From positions 12,670,609 through 12,734,608 of the forward strand of contig CM072165.1 of assembly GCA_036850595.1 (NCBI GenBank): a stretch of 64,000 bases of DNA. Reading direction: 5' to 3'. Origin of the DNA: Rhyacichthys aspro (lineage: Eukaryota > Chordata > Actinopteri > Gobiiformes > Rhyacichthyidae). A program made the translations under genes and the position numbers. This document shows, piece after piece, positions 62,641 to 64,000 of the stretch (positions within the stretch are counted from its first letter, which is position 1; the number at the start of each line of letters is the position of its first letter). The notes beneath the pieces were generated by a model. The model did no database searches and was not told the DNA's origin. It saw only the letters and a list, made by a program, of their open reading frames with translations.

Positions 62641-64000
62641 AAATGTTTTTTTGTCCTTTTCATTGGGTCACTTCAGGCAACGGTTCTGCTCTCATTTTGA
62701 AGAGAGTGAAATCTGTGCTCACAGGAACCCCATTCATTATTTGAGACACATCTGTAGTCTAGTCTCTCTAAGAGGCACTTGTATAAAGGCGAAATGGGAG
62801 TGTTTTGTTCATTCCACCACTTTACTCTCTCCTTTCTTCACTCAGCTGGTGATTACTGTATGTATTGATCCAAGCGCTGAATACAATCCTGTAATGAAGG
62901 GGCTATAATTCGCTGTCTGCTCAGTTAATTTGCTGACGGACACAGTTCTTTGTTGCACTGACCATTCCTCTGGTGCCTAATAGGTAGTGGTGCAGTCTCA
63001 AAGAGTGTCCCGCTGTGCTTTTCACTGTTTCTCTTTTGTCCCGAGAGGTGCAGTGGTCACAAAATTGAATTGGCTTTTCGTGTTGTAGTGCTCCACAAGA
63101 AAGAAACACATTTGATTTGTACCCATTACAGACCTACCACCCCATTGCCATTACAAAATATTTATATTCATGTATGTATTATCATCATTAGTAATTAAGT
63201 CATAGTATATGGATAAAAAAAACGTTTTTTTTTTCCACAATGCATCGTGAAAAGTGGAGCAATGGTCACAAAATGGGAAAAATACAAGTTAGAAGCACAA
63301 GTATGACCAAATTATATGGCCATGGGATATTAGCAAATTGGCATTCATCATGTCACTACTAATTAAATTGGTAATGCTGGCTTACCTTAGCATGGATAGA
63401 TGCTCTTAACAGTTCTGTTATGCATTAGTTCATGCATAAATGCAGTGTGTAGTGGATTATCGAGCAATGCAAGAGTGTAGTGGATTATCAGAATTTATAT
63501 TCAGTATGTGATTAAAACGAAACAAATAGTTACGTAGCATTTAAAAATTGAGTCTACTACAGTGCAGCCCTATATAGTGACTGAAGAGTAAAGGATTAAG
63601 GAGTTGTTTTGCACACTTTTGCACACATTTTAGTGCAAATTCATAACCAGATTTACTGAGATGTGCAAGATTAAATGAGATGCAGGAAGTGGCCACTAAC
63701 TTAACTAACAAACACTGCAGGGTTGGGGCTATGGGTAAGTCCCATGATGCATGACAGTGTGAGTGCAAAATATGGAAATAGGCAATGTATTTGTTCCGCA
63801 GTGTCTCAAGTCATTCATCGTACTCGTCTAGCACAAGTCGGAATTGCAAAGATCCTCTGTGAACCTGCAGCAAGAAGAGGGAGGGAAACACACTGTATGG
63901 TCCATGGACGATAAAAAAAAAAGAAAAAAAAAAAGGATTTTATTGAGGATCTCAGGTTTTGTCAGTAACTTTATAACTTTATGAAAGCATTAGAACCTGC

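Larger units (their letters stand above)
1..64000 (-). other. nrxn2: nrxn2 (neurexin-2 alpha) locus, internal part
   Basis: Neurexins are single-pass presynaptic adhesion proteins that bind neuroligins, LRRTMs, cerebellins, neurexophilins and alpha-dystroglycan. Seven exons on the minus strand, spread from 51445 down to 1695, read through in one frame from LNS2 to LNS4. Splice phases agree: the 302-nt exon starts in phase 1, the SS2, 162-nt and 439-nt exons start in phase 0, and the 384-nt, 204-nt and 27-nt exons start in phase 1. Exonic DNA is GC-rich with many C or G third positions, against AT-rich introns. The signal peptide, LNS1, EGF1 and SS1 exons should lie to the right, and the rest of LNS4 to the cytoplasmic tail, with the internal beta promoter, to the left. 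The assignment to NRXN2 rests on remembered paralogue-specific motifs. The 2a versus 2b copy is undecided. Confidence 0.95.
51446..64000 (-). other. nrxn2: nrxn2 intron upstream of LNS2 exon (partial)
   Basis: 12,555 nt running off the right edge. I searched by eye for SS1 microexons (E-G-P-A-H-L-like) and found none. It holds a hAT-like MITE (54644-55006), a TA-flanked MITE (55280-55668), a degenerate minisatellite (62281-62640), two copies of a dispersed motif (about 53475 and 63860) and a GC-balanced stretch at 60690-61060 of unknown meaning. Confidence 0.75.

Noticed and set aside
51446..64000. Search for SS1 microexons and the EGF1 exon
   Set aside because: No segment with neurexin SS1-like residues, phase-1 ends and splice sites was found; candidates at about 62586 and 63385 lacked homology or had a stop. 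They probably lie outside the window.
1..64000. A novel multi-gene or defence-like system, CRISPR array, tRNA or rRNA
   Set aside because: Nothing of the kind is visible; the window is the interior of one eukaryotic gene with repeat-bearing introns.

Overview
This window is an internal part of one very large vertebrate gene, neurexin-2 (nrxn2), on the minus strand. The 5' side of the gene lies to the right and the 3' side to the left. I recognise seven coding exons. Five are long: 51144-51445, 23672-23833, 13143-13581, 10028-10411 and 5508-5711. Two are microexons: 32621-32665 (45 nt, alternative splice site 2) and 1695-1721 (27 nt, alternative splice site 3). Reading phases agree across every junction inside the window, all sites are GT-AG, and no exon carries a stop or frameshift, so this looks like a working gene. 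The exons encode most of LNS2, all of LNS3, the second EGF-like domain and the start of LNS4 of the alpha form. Paralogue-specific wording ([52 protein letters not shown]) fits NRXN2 rather than NRXN1 or NRXN3. I cannot decide between nrxn2a and nrxn2b.

The organism is most likely a teleost fish. The protein is clearly neurexin-2 but differs from the mammalian form at scattered sites. The introns (about 2.7 to 18.5 kb) are AT-rich and hold short DNA-transposon derivatives, non-LTR retrotransposon scraps and simple repeats of the kind common in fish.

Layout from gene 5' (right) to 3' (left): a 12.6 kb intron piece (51446-64000) with two short DNA elements and a degenerate minisatellite; the main LNS2 exon; an 18.5 kb intron with a 66-base T run, a LINE remnant and a minisatellite-bearing hAT-like element; the SS2 microexon with nested donors and strong homopolymer flanks; an 8.8 kb intron with two clean hAT-type insertions; the second LNS2 exon; a 10.1 kb intron with another hAT insertion and a local duplication; the LNS2/LNS3 exon; the LNS3/EGF exon; the LNS4 exon; then the SS3 microexon behind a long CU-rich tract. 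The next exon (expected to begin with K-G-P-E-T) and the upstream SS1/EGF1/LNS1 exons are not visible and presumably lie outside.

I found no second protein-coding gene, RNA gene, CRISPR array or novel multi-gene system. The most informative content is the two microexons and the architecture around them. The longer open frames elsewhere are antisense shadows of the exons or low-complexity frames.
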